Assembly: GCF_024609265.1 (NCBI RefSeq)
Contig: NZ_JANHMP010000001.1
Coordinates: 372,001 to 436,000 of the forward strand
Origin: Geothrix campi
GTDB taxonomy: Bacteria > Acidobacteriota > Holophagae > Holophagales > Holophagaceae
Length of the DNA: 64,000 nt
Direction of reading: 5' to 3'
The position numbers and the translations under genes are program-made. Below, piece after piece: positions 22,321 through 30,029 of the stretch; position 1 is the first letter of the stretch, and each line of letters opens with the position of its first letter. Below the pieces are notes generated by a model. That model searched no databases. It had not been told where the DNA came from and saw nothing but the letters and a program-made list of their open reading frames with translations.

Positions 22321-22752
22321 GTGGTGGTTTCTCCTGTTCCTCCGGGCTACCACAGGGTCACGCCCTACCTGGTCGTGGCGGATGGGGAGGGCCTCCTCGG
22401 CTTCCTCCGTGCCGCGTTCCAGGCGGAGGAGTGCAGCCGCACGGTCCGTCCCGATGGATCCATCGCCAACGCCGAGGTGCGCATCGGCGACTCCATGGTG
22501 ATGGTGGCCCAGGCCCGGGAGCCCTGGAAGCCCATGCCTGCGGGCTTCTACCTCTATGTGTCCGATACCGACGCCATGTACGCGGCCGCCTTGGCGGCAG
22601 GTGGGGCCTCGCTTCTGGAGCCCGCCGACCAGTTCTACGGAGACCGCAACGCCGGGGTGCAGGATCCCTGGGGCAACAACTGGTGGATCGCCACCCACAT
22701 CGAAGATGTGGACGAGGCGGAGATCCAGCGGCGGATGGCGGCCCGGGGTTGA
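22321..22752 (+). CDS. VOC family protein (PhnB/glyoxalase-like)
   Basis: A 143-residue protein of the vicinal-oxygen-chelate fold, with two beta-alpha-beta-beta-beta halves. Typical features are YHRVTPYLVVADGEGLLGFL at the start, the middle segment IGDSMVMVAQAR, and the C-terminal DPWGNNWWIATHIED, which is the hallmark of PhnB/YdcE-like members. The substrate is unknown; many relatives are uncharacterised. The start is one of two adjacent GTG codons at 22321 with a GGGAGGTGG ribosome site. It lies 70 bases before prfC on the same strand. Confidence 0.88.
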   Translation: MVVSPVPPGYHRVTPYLVVADGEGLLGFLRAAFQAEECSRTVRPDGSIANAEVRIGDSMVMVAQAREPWKPMPAGFYLYVSDTDAMYAAALAAGGASLLEPADQFYGDRNAGVQDPWGNNWWIATHIEDVDEAEIQRRMAARG

Positions 22753-22822
22753 GTCTCCGGCCCAGACCCGGGACAATGGAGAAGCGCGGCAGCCCGCCGC
22801 GCTTTGTCATGTCTGGGAAATC

Positions 22823-24391
22823 ATGGGTCTTATTGAAGAAATCCAGCGGCGACGCACCTTCGCCATCATCAGCCACCCCGATGCCGGCAAGACCACGCTG
22901 ACGGAGAAGCTGCTGCTCTATGGCGGCGCCATCGACCGGGCGGGCAGCGTGAAGGCCCGGGAGGGCGGGGCGGCGGCCCACTCGGACTGGATGAGCATCG
23001 AGCAGGAACGCGGCATCAGCGTCACCTCGGCGGCCATGCAGTTCGAATACCACGGCCGGGCCATCAACCTGCTGGACACGCCGGGCCACCAGGATTTCAG
23101 TGAGGACACCTACCGCGCCCTCACGGCGGCAGATTCCGTGGTGATGCTGCTGGACTGCGCCAAGGGCGTGGAAGAGCAGACCAAGAAGCTCTTTCGCGTG
23201 GCCAGCGAGCGCAAGCTCCCCATCTTCACCTTCGTGAACAAGCTGGACCGCCCGGGCCGCGATCCCGTGGAGCTCATCGACGAGGTGGAGGAGCTCTTCG
23301 GCCTCCACGCCGTGCCCATGACCTGGCCCATCGGGTCCGGCACGGACTTTAAGGGCGTCTACGTCCGGGCCACGGGCCAGATCCAGGTCTTCGAGCGGGC
23401 CAAGGCAGGCCAGAAGGCGCGCGTGGCCGGGAAGGGCGGGCTGGATGATCCGGAGATCGCGGCCCTGCTGACGCCGGCCGAGCTGCAGCAGCTCAAGGAT
23501 GATGTGGACCTCATGAACCACGTGCTGCCGGCCTTCGATCGGGAGGCCTTCCTGCGTGGCGAGCAGTCCCCCATGTTCTTCGGCTCTGCCGTGAACAACT
23601 TCGGCGTGGCCGAGTTCCTGGAGGAGTTCCTGGACCTGGCCCCCGCGCCCGGTCCCCGCCCCCTCATGAATGGAGGCGAAGTGCTGCCGGAACAGCCCTT
23701 CACGGCCTTCGTGTTCAAGGTGCAGGCCAACATGAACAAGGCCCACCGCGACCGCGTGGCTTTCGCCCGCATCGTGTCCGGGAAGTTCGACCGGGGCATG
23801 GATGCCCTCCACGTGCGCGAGAAGAAGTCCATCAAGCTGAACTACCCCCACATGTTCTTCGGGCGGGAGCGGCAGATCGTGGACGAGGCCTACCCCGGCG
23901 ACATCCTGGGCCTCATCAACCCCGGCCTCTTCCGCATCGGCGATGTGCTTAGCGCCTCGGGGGTGATCGAATTTCACGCCGTGCCGCGGTTTTCGCCCGA
24001 GCAGTTCGCCTCGGTGCGCCTGGCGGATCCCGGCGCCCGCAAGGGCTTCCTCAAGGGTCTGGGCCAGATCGCGGAAGAAGGCGTGGTGCAGGTCTTCTGG
24101 CCCAAGGGTGGCGCACCCCTGCCCATCCTCGGCGCCATCGGCCGCCTCCAGTTCGAGGTGCTCCAGCACCGCCTCAAGGACGAGTACGCCTGCCCCGTCC
24201 TGCTGGAGCCCCGCGGGTTCCAGATGGCCCGGTGGCTCAAGGGCGGTTGGCCCGAGCCCAGCCGTTACTGGGGGGAGCTGGTGGAAGACACCGAGGGCAA
24301 CCCCGCCATCCTCTTCGAGAACGACTGGCAGCGGCGGACCACGGCGGAAAAATCTCCGGACCTGACGTTCCTGGAACACCCGCCCAAATAA
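22823..24391 (+). CDS. prfC: peptide chain release factor 3
   Basis: A 522-residue translational GTPase (E. coli RF3 has 529). RF3 recycles RF1/RF2 from the ribosome. G motifs: G1 HPDAGKTT, G3 DTPGHQDF, G4 NKLDR. The regions GGVAQSDWMEIE-like (here AAAHSDWMSIEQERGISV) and the C-terminal LQFEVLQHRLKDEY are RF3-specific and separate it from EF-G. Start: ATG at 22823 giving MGLIEEIQRRRTFAIISHPD; an open frame reaches further upstream but overlaps the VOC gene in another frame. The ribosome site is weak. A bidirectional terminator follows. Confidence 0.95.
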   Translation: MGLIEEIQRRRTFAIISHPDAGKTTLTEKLLLYGGAIDRAGSVKAREGGAAAHSDWMSIEQERGISVTSAAMQFEYHGRAINLLDTPGHQDFSEDTYRALTAADSVVMLLDCAKGVEEQTKKLFRVASERKLPIFTFVNKLDRPGRDPVELIDEVEELFGLHAVPMTWPIGSGTDFKGVYVRATGQIQVFERAKAGQKARVAGKGGLDDPEIAALLTPAELQQLKDDVDLMNHVLPAFDREAFLRGEQSPMFFGSAVNNFGVAEFLEEFLDLAPAPGPRPLMNGGEVLPEQPFTAFVFKVQANMNKAHRDRVAFARIVSGKFDRGMDALHVREKKSIKLNYPHMFFGRERQIVDEAYPGDILGLINPGLFRIGDVLSASGVIEFHAVPRFSPEQFASVRLADPGARKGFLKGLGQIAEEGVVQVFWPKGGAPLPILGAIGRLQFEVLQHRLKDEYACPVLLEPRGFQMARWLKGGWPEPSRYWGELVEDTEGNPAILFENDWQRRTTAEKSPDLTFLEHPPK

Positions 24392-24450
24392 TTGATAGGA
24401 ACCACGAAAGGCGCGAAGCCCTGCGGGCACGCGAAAGTATCAACGGATAT

Positions 24451-24486
24451 GAAAACCGCCCCCAGATCAGGGGCGGTTTCTTTTTC
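24451..24486. terminator. bidirectional terminator between prfC and the aldolase gene
   Basis: AAACCGCCCC / GGGGCGGTTT, loop of seven bases, with TTTTTC on the plus side and an A-run (T on the minus strand) on the other. It serves prfC (+) and fbaB (-), which converge here. Confidence 0.88.
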
Positions 24487-24516
24487 GGCCTTGTTCGCGG
24501 TTCCAGTTATTGCCGG

Positions 24517-25437
24517 TCAGGCCTTTGCGAAGATGCCCATCACCGCATGCAACAGCTCGAGGGCCTCGGCCTTCGGCCGCTGGAAGGCGTTGCGGCCCAT
24601 GATCGAACCAAAGGCGCCGCCCGCCGCGATCTCGGCCACTTCCTTCAAGACTTCCTCGGTGCCCTTGGCTTCGCCACCGCTGAAGATGACGATGCGCCGG
24701 CCGTTGAAGGCGCTCTGCACCACGTGGGCGATTCGGTCCTTCAGGGTGGCGGTGGGGATATTGTATTTCTCGTAGACCTTCTTCGCTTCGGCCTGCTCGA
24801 TGACATTCTTGGGCGGCTTCACCTTGATAATGTGGGCACCCAGCTGGGCCGCGGTGTGGGCGGCATAGGCCACCACGTCCACTGCGGTCTCGCCTTCCTT
24901 GCTGAGACCGGCGCCGCGCGGGTAGGCCCACAGCACGGTGGGCAGGCCCACGGCCTTGGCCTCGAGGATCAGTTCGCGCAGGTCCTCGTACTGGATGTTG
25001 CGGTCGCCACTGCCGGGGTAGATGGTGTAGCCGATGGCGGCGCAACCCAGGCGCAGCGCGTCATCCACGCTGCCGGTAATGGCGCTGCAGGGCTCGTTGC
25101 CTTTGCTCAGGCTGTCGCTGTTGTTGAGCTTCAGGATGAGGGGGATGTCCCCAGCGTAGTCCGAGGCCACGTGCTCGATGAAGCCCAGGGGCGCCGCATA
25201 GGCATTGCAGCCGGCCTCGATGGCCAGCTCCACGTGGTAGCGGGGATCGTAGCCGCCGGGATTGGGCGCAAAGCTGCGGGCGGGACCATGCTCGAAGCCC
25301 TGGTCCACGGGCAGGATCACGAACTTGCCGGTGCCTGCCAGGCGGCCGGTGTTCATGAGGCGGGCCAGGTTGGCCTTCACGCCGGGGTTTTCCGAGCTGT
25401 ACCAGGACAGGATCTCGCGTACTTTGGCCGTGGCCAT
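24517..25437 (-). CDS. fbaB: class I fructose-bisphosphate aldolase (DhnA/FbaB type)
   Basis: A 306-residue archaeal/bacterial-type class I aldolase that cleaves fructose-1,6-bisphosphate through a Schiff base. Recognisable are KFVILPVDQGFEHGPARSF, the LWAYPRGAGLSKEG segment, the Schiff-base lysine strand HIIKVKPPK, and the phosphate-binding IVIFSGGEAKG...GRNAFQR. The start at 25437 (MATAKVREIL) has a GAGGTG ribosome site; the frame is open five more codons to 25452. It acts in glycolysis/gluconeogenesis together with the GAPDH and pyruvate kinase genes elsewhere in the window, but is a separate transcription unit. Confidence 0.93.
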   Translation of the reverse strand: MATAKVREILSWYSSENPGVKANLARLMNTGRLAGTGKFVILPVDQGFEHGPARSFAPNPGGYDPRYHVELAIEAGCNAYAAPLGFIEHVASDYAGDIPLILKLNNSDSLSKGNEPCSAITGSVDDALRLGCAAIGYTIYPGSGDRNIQYEDLRELILEAKAVGLPTVLWAYPRGAGLSKEGETAVDVVAYAAHTAAQLGAHIIKVKPPKNVIEQAEAKKVYEKYNIPTATLKDRIAHVVQSAFNGRRIVIFSGGEAKGTEEVLKEVAEIAAGGAFGSIMGRNAFQRPKAEALELLHAVMGIFAKA

Positions 25438-25510
25438 GAGGGCACCTCGCATGGATTCAATCGGTCATTCTAGCTGGAAATGGCCGGTCTGGCTCGCGCC
25501 AGGACTGGGA

Positions 25511-26368
25511 TCAGCCCTTGCTGTAGTCGTAGAAGCCGCGCCCGCTCTTCTTGCCGAGCCAGCCGGCATCCACGTACTTGATGAGCAGGGGGCAGGGGCG
25601 GTACTTGGGATCGCCGAGGCCCTCATGGAGCACGTTGAGGATGAAGAGGCAGGTGTCCAGGCCGATGAAGTCCGCCAGGGTGAGCGGGCCCATGGGGTGG
25701 TTCATGCCCAGCTTCATGATGCCGTCGATGCTCTCCACGGAGGCCACGCCTTCGTACAGCGCGTAGATGGCCTCGTTGATCATGGGCAGCAGCACGCGGT
25801 TGCTGACGAAGCCGGGGAAGTCATTGCAGTGGATGGGGGTCTTGCCCAGCTTCTTCGACAGCTCCATCACGGCCTCGAAGGTGGTGTCGCCGGTGGCCAG
25901 GCCACGGATGACTTCGATGAGCTGCATGACCGGCACCGGGTTCATGAAGTGCATGCCGATGAAGGCCTCGGGGCGCTTGGTGACGGCCGCCAGCTTGGTG
26001 ATGGAGATGCTGCTGGTGTTGCTGGCCAGGATGGCGCCGGGCTTGCAGACCTTGTCCAGGGTCTCGAAGATCTGTTTCTTGACCTCCCACTTCTCGGTGG
26101 CGGCCTCGATGACGATGTCGCAGGCAGCCAGGTCCTCGAGCTTCGTGGTAGTGCGGATCCGGCCGAGGACCGCGGCCTTCTCGTCGGCGCTCATCTTCCC
26201 CTTGTCCACGCCCCGCTGGAGGTTCTTGTCGATGGTGGCCACGCCCTTGGCGGCGTAGGCCTCGGTGATGTCCTGCATCAGCACGCTGAAGCCGGCCTGC
26301 GCGAAGACGTGGGCGATGCCGTTGCCCATCTGGCCCGCGCCGATGACACCGATGTTCTGGATGCTCAT
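25511..26368 (-). CDS. 3-hydroxybutyryl-CoA dehydrogenase
   Basis: A 285-residue short 3-hydroxyacyl-CoA dehydrogenase (Hbd/PaaH type) that interconverts 3-hydroxybutyryl-CoA and acetoacetyl-CoA with NAD(P)H. The Rossmann motif is [18 protein letters not shown]; substrate-site segments are [13 protein letters not shown] with the catalytic histidine, [19 protein letters not shown], and the C-terminal [13 protein letters not shown]. Start: ATG at 26368 with a clear GGAGAAG ribosome site; the longer frame to 26491 adds proline-rich residues without similarity. Its likely pathway partners (enoyl-CoA hydratase at 37.1 kb, acyl-CoA dehydrogenase at 40.6 kb) are scattered, not in one operon. Confidence 0.94.
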   Translation of the reverse strand: MSIQNIGVIGAGQMGNGIAHVFAQAGFSVLMQDITEAYAAKGVATIDKNLQRGVDKGKMSADEKAAVLGRIRTTTKLEDLAACDIVIEAATEKWEVKKQIFETLDKVCKPGAILASNTSSISITKLAAVTKRPEAFIGMHFMNPVPVMQLIEVIRGLATGDTTFEAVMELSKKLGKTPIHCNDFPGFVSNRVLLPMINEAIYALYEGVASVESIDGIMKLGMNHPMGPLTLADFIGLDTCLFILNVLHEGLGDPKYRPCPLLIKYVDAGWLGKKSGRGFYDYSKG

Positions 26369-26509
26369 AACGACTTCTCCTTGGGAATGGTGATCAGGGC
26401 GATGCGGGGTGGTGGGAAACGGGGGTGTTGAGGGAGGAGGTCCCGGGCATCCCCGGGCCGGATACGGGATGGGGAATCCTCCAACCCTCAAGCATAACGG
26501 AGGAAGGGG

Positions 26510-27196
26510 TCACCAGCTTGCGAGCAGAGCTGGCAGGTCCCGGATGGAATCGAGCACGGGGTAGGGGGATTCCACCGGGCTGGCGACCACCTCATGGGCC
26601 CACGTCAGGTGATAGGGGATGTGGACCGCCTGGGCGCCGAGGGCCAACACCGGCAGGATGTCGGATTTCACGGAATTGCCCACCATTGTGAAGTCCGCAG
26701 GTCGGAGGCCATGACGCTGGAGAATTGCGGCATAGGTGGCCTCATCCTTCTCCGAGACGATCTCCACCTTCGAGAAATGATTGCCCAGGCCCGATTTCGC
26801 CAGCTTGGTCTCCTGGTCGAAGAGATCCCCCTTGGTGATCACCATGAGGTCGTAGGTCCTTGCCAGCTCCGCCAGAACCTCGTCGGTGCCAGGCAAGGCT
26901 TCTACGGGCTTGTCCAGCATGGCCTTGCCCAGATCCAGCACCTGCCGCAGGCCCGCGCCGTCGAGGCGGTTCTCGGTGAGCTCCAGGGCGGTCTCGATCA
27001 TGGAGAGGGTGAAGCCCTTGATGCCGTAACCGTAACTTCCGAGGTTGCGCATCTCCGTGTCGTGAAGGCGGGCGTCGATCCAGGCATCGTCGTGGAAGGG
27101 GCGGAGCAGGGCCCGGAAGGCCTCCTGGGTCTCAGCGTAGTGGGTTTCGTTGTGCCAGAGCGTGTCGTCGGCATCGAAGGCAAGAGTCGGGCGCAT
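26510..27196 (-). CDS. HAD superfamily hydrolase
   Basis: A 228-residue haloacid-dehalogenase-type phosphatase. The nucleophile motif is LAFDADDTLWHNE (D8 and D10), motif II is VITKGD, motif III holds the conserved lysine in KPADF-like HGLRPADFTMVGN, and motif IV is VGNSVKSDI. The cap domain (about 15-95) is helical, as in YjjG/phosphoglycolate-type members. Substrate not predictable. It stands upstream of the 3-hydroxybutyryl-CoA dehydrogenase gene on the same strand with a 141-base gap containing a CCCGGG-CATC-CCCGGG hairpin, so the two are probably separate units. Confidence 0.88.
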   Translation of the reverse strand: MRPTLAFDADDTLWHNETHYAETQEAFRALLRPFHDDAWIDARLHDTEMRNLGSYGYGIKGFTLSMIETALELTENRLDGAGLRQVLDLGKAMLDKPVEALPGTDEVLAELARTYDLMVITKGDLFDQETKLAKSGLGNHFSKVEIVSEKDEATYAAILQRHGLRPADFTMVGNSVKSDILPVLALGAQAVHIPYHLTWAHEVVASPVESPYPVLDSIRDLPALLASW

Positions 27197-27249
27197 GGCG
27201 GTCCTGTTGTCAGCTTCCCAGCCTACAATGAAGCGTTCCTGAGGATTCC

Positions 27250-27606
27250 ATGGCTGCCTCCAAGACCCGTACCGACTGGGCCCTCCTCCTGCTTCGCCTG
27301 GCCGTGGGCGGCATGGCCGTGGTGCAGGGCTTCGAAGTCCTCCGCCGCGCCCATGGGGCCATCACCATGGCCCATGCCTCCACCTGGGGTCTGGCCCTGG
27401 GCGAGCTGGTCTGCGGCGCCCTGATCCTCCTGGGCATCTGGGTGCCCCTGGCCGGCGGCCTCCTGGTGGCCGTCCTGGGCTGGCCCCTCGTGCATGGATG
27501 GATCCACGGCGCCGGCCCGCTGGCCAACCTGCCCGCCCTCTTCCGTCTGCTCGTGGGCTTGGCCTGCGCCGTGGGCGGCGGCGGCAAGTGGGCCCTGGAG
27601 AAATAG
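27250..27606 (+). CDS. DoxX family small membrane protein
   Basis: A 118-residue protein with four predicted helices and the DoxX layout: WALLLLRLAVGGMAVVQGFE, then a loop, LGELVCGALILLGIWVPLAG, a third helix and a final short one. DoxX-like proteins are linked to redox or thiol stress in other bacteria, but the function of most is unknown. It ends 2 bases before the exonuclease gene, so the two are co-transcribed. Confidence 0.82.
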   Translation: MAASKTRTDWALLLLRLAVGGMAVVQGFEVLRRAHGAITMAHASTWGLALGELVCGALILLGIWVPLAGGLLVAVLGWPLVHGWIHGAGPLANLPALFRLLVGLACAVGGGGKWALEK

Positions 27607-27608
27607 CC

Positions 27609-28424
27609 ATGCTGCGTCCGCCGCACCCTCAGATCTTCGCCTTCGATGCCGAATGGGTGCCGGACCCCGCCACGGGCCGCCGGGTGCTCGACCTCCCCAA
27701 GGACATGCCCGACGATGAGGTGGTGGACCGCATGTGGGTCTACGGCGGGGCCACGGAGGCGGAGCCCCGACCCTACCTCAAGACCATTCTCTGCCGCGTG
27801 GTGTCCATCGCGGCGGTGATCCGCACGGTGAAGCACGGCGAGGTGCACCACAAGCTGTTCGCCCTGCCTGAAACGCCGGAGGCCCTTCCCGAGGATGAGC
27901 TGCTCCGCCGCTTCCTGGTGGCCCTCGGAGACAGGAAACCCCAGCTCGTGGGCTTCAACTCCCGGGATGCGGATATGCCCATCCTCGTGCAGCGCGCCAT
28001 GGTCCATCGCCTGTCCATCCCCGGTCTGGGGCGCAGCGCGGAGAAGTGGGCTCCCGGCGACTTCTTCGATCGCTACGGCAACCAGCACATTGATCTCCGC
28101 GAGATCACCGGCGCCTGGGGCAAGGCCTCGTCCACCCTGCATGAGCTGGCCACGGCCTGCGGCATCCCAGGGAAGCTGGGCACGGACGGCAAGAGCGTCA
28201 TCGACCTCTGGCGGGCGGGGGACATCGCCGGCATCGTCCGCTACAACCAGTTCGACGCCCTCACCACCTTCCTGGTGTGGCTGCGGGCCATGACGCTGTC
28301 CGGCCACCTCACGCCCGAACAGATGGAGGCCGAGGAGGCCCAGATCCGCGCCCTCATCCAGCAGAAGATGGCCGTGGATCCGGTCTTCGGACTGTTTCTC
28401 GAAGGGTGGGCCCGGCTTTCCTGA
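27609..28424 (+). CDS. predicted 3'-5' exonuclease (PolB proofreading-domain like)
   Basis: A 271-residue DEDDy-type exonuclease of the stand-alone family related to the proofreading domain of DNA polymerase B. Motif Exo I is [10 protein letters not shown] (D and E), Exo II is [11 protein letters not shown], and Exo III is [12 protein letters not shown] with the conserved Y and D. It probably degrades or proofreads DNA ends; the in vivo role is unknown. Start: ATG at 27609, 2 bases after the DoxX stop; the open frame starting at 27498 overlaps DoxX and is a shadow there. Confidence 0.85.
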   Translation: MLRPPHPQIFAFDAEWVPDPATGRRVLDLPKDMPDDEVVDRMWVYGGATEAEPRPYLKTILCRVVSIAAVIRTVKHGEVHHKLFALPETPEALPEDELLRRFLVALGDRKPQLVGFNSRDADMPILVQRAMVHRLSIPGLGRSAEKWAPGDFFDRYGNQHIDLREITGAWGKASSTLHELATACGIPGKLGTDGKSVIDLWRAGDIAGIVRYNQFDALTTFLVWLRAMTLSGHLTPEQMEAEEAQIRALIQQKMAVDPVFGLFLEGWARLS

Positions 28425-28509
28425 GCCGTTCCGCTTGAATCCATCCCTGAGACGGCTAGACTGGCCCCGATCTTCCAATCACGGCTCGTTTCTTCCCAAG
28501 GGAGGCATT

Positions 28510-29187
28510 GTGAACAAGCGGCTTGTTGCGGAATTCTTCGGGACCCTCTGGCTGGTCCTGGGCGGATGCGGCAGCGCGGTGCTGGCGGCGACCTTCCCGG
28601 GTGTGGGCATCGGCTTCCATGGGGTCGCACTGGCCTTCGGCCTCACGGTGCTGACCATGGCCTACGCCATCGGCCCCACCTCCGGCTGCCACCTGAATCC
28701 GGCCGTGACCCTGGGCCTGGCCGTGGGCGGGCGCTTCCCCTACAAGGACGTCGCCGGCTACTGGCTGGCCCAGGTGCTGGGCGCCGTGGCGGCTTCCCTG
28801 ATCCTCTACGTCATCGCCACAGGCAACGGCTCTCCCATCGGCGGCTTCGCGGCCAACGGCTATGGCGAGCACTCCCCGGGCAGGTACGGGCTGGGCGCGG
28901 CCTTCCTGAGCGAAGTGGTGATGACCTTCTTCTTCCTCATGGTGATCCTGGGCAGCACCGCCAAGAAGGCGGCACCCGGGTTCGCGCCCATCGCCATCGG
29001 CCTCTGCCTCACCCTCATCCACCTCATCAGCATCCCGGTCACGAACACGTCCGTGAACCCCGCCCGCAGCACCGGGCCGGCCCTGTTCGTGGGCGGCTGG
29101 GCCCTCGGACAGCTCTGGCTCTTCTGGGTGGCGCCCCTCATCGGCGCCGCTGTGGCGGGCTGGCTCTTCCCGAAGCTGGAGGCGTGA
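28510..29187 (+). CDS. aqpZ: aquaporin Z-type water channel
   Basis: A 225-residue major intrinsic protein with six helices and two half-helices. Both NPA motifs are intact: HLNPAVT and SVNPARS. The selectivity-filter residues follow the water-channel set (F in [21 protein letters not shown] in [14 protein letters not shown] before the second NPA, R after it), so a water pore rather than a glyceroporin is expected. Start: GTG at 28510 with a GGGAGGC ribosome site; the open frame from 28435 adds residues with no membrane helix. It may take part in osmotic adjustment together with the K+ systems, but it is unlinked to them. Confidence 0.93.
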   Translation: MNKRLVAEFFGTLWLVLGGCGSAVLAATFPGVGIGFHGVALAFGLTVLTMAYAIGPTSGCHLNPAVTLGLAVGGRFPYKDVAGYWLAQVLGAVAASLILYVIATGNGSPIGGFAANGYGEHSPGRYGLGAAFLSEVVMTFFFLMVILGSTAKKAAPGFAPIAIGLCLTLIHLISIPVTNTSVNPARSTGPALFVGGWALGQLWLFWVAPLIGAAVAGWLFPKLEA

Positions 29188-29196
29188 CGGAACGGC

Positions 29197-29967
29197 TCAG
29201 AGCCGCCGGAGGATCCGCTCGATCCCGGTCGCTTTGCGACCTTCGGTGGTGACCAGCACGGCATGGAGCTGGAGGTCGCCCTCGGCCACTTCGTACTTGG
29301 GGCGTTGAACCCTGAGGAAGCGGCCAATGCTGGCTTCCTTCTTCATGCCGATGACGCCGTCGTAGGGGCCGGTCATGCCGATGTCGGTGACGTAGGCCGT
29401 GCCGCCGGGCAGCACCTTGGCGTCCAGGGTGGGCACGTGGGTGTGGGTGCCCAGGACGGCCGCCGCGCGGCCCTCCAGGTGGAAGCCCATGGCCTGGGCC
29501 TCGCTGGTGGCCTCGGCGTGCATGTCCACGATCACGAGGTCGGCCCGCTCCTTCTGGAGGAGGGTGTCCACGCCGCGGAAAGGGCAGTCGCAGGCGGGCA
29601 TGTGCACCCGGCCCATGAGGTTGATGACGAGCACCTCGGCGCCGGAGGGCGTGTGCAGCTTCACCCATCCGTTCCCTGGCGTATCGGGCGGGTGGTTGGC
29701 GGGCCGCAGCAGGCGGGGTTCCAGGCGGAAGTAGCTTTCGATCCCCTTCACGTCGAAGGCGTGGTTGCCCGTGGTGATGACGTCCACACCGAAGCGGTCG
29801 AACCACTCCCGGGCGATGGTGTCGGTGATGCCGTGGCCGTGGGCGGCGTTCTCGCCATTCACGATCACGAGATCAGCCCCGGTCTCCCGGCGCAGCTCAG
29901 GCACGAAGGCCTCCACCAGCCGTCGCCCCGGTTCCCCCACCACATCGCCCAGCGCCAGGATCTTCAT
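29197..29967 (-). CDS. YmdB-type metallophosphoesterase (TIGR00282 family)
   Basis: A 256-residue calcineurin-like phosphoesterase. The metal-binding motifs are all present: LGDVVGEPGR, VNGENAAHGHGIT, TTGNHAFD, GTHTHVPTLD and ITDIGMTGPYDGVIGM (written here as in the family pattern). B. subtilis YmdB hydrolyses 2',3'-cyclic nucleotides and affects RNA turnover and developmental decisions; whether that holds here is inference. It is convergent with aqpZ (9-base gap) and is preceded by a strong hairpin that ends the TonB receptor gene. Confidence 0.9.
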   Translation of the reverse strand: MKILALGDVVGEPGRRLVEAFVPELRRETGADLVIVNGENAAHGHGITDTIAREWFDRFGVDVITTGNHAFDVKGIESYFRLEPRLLRPANHPPDTPGNGWVKLHTPSGAEVLVINLMGRVHMPACDCPFRGVDTLLQKERADLVIVDMHAEATSEAQAMGFHLEGRAAAVLGTHTHVPTLDAKVLPGGTAYVTDIGMTGPYDGVIGMKKEASIGRFLRVQRPKYEVAEGDLQLHAVLVTTEGRKATGIERILRRL

Positions 29968-29983
29968 GGAACCAGGGTAAATG

Positions 29984-30015
29984 AAAAAGGGCGGCGCTGG
30001 TGCGCCGCCCTTTCG
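29984..30015 (-). terminator. terminator after the TonB receptor gene
   Basis: Perfect 12-bp stem AAAGGGCGGCGC / GCGCCGCCCTTT with a 4-base loop; on the minus strand it ends in TTTTTC, right after the receptor stop. Confidence 0.88.
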
Positions 30016-30029
30016 TGATGCAGGTGGGA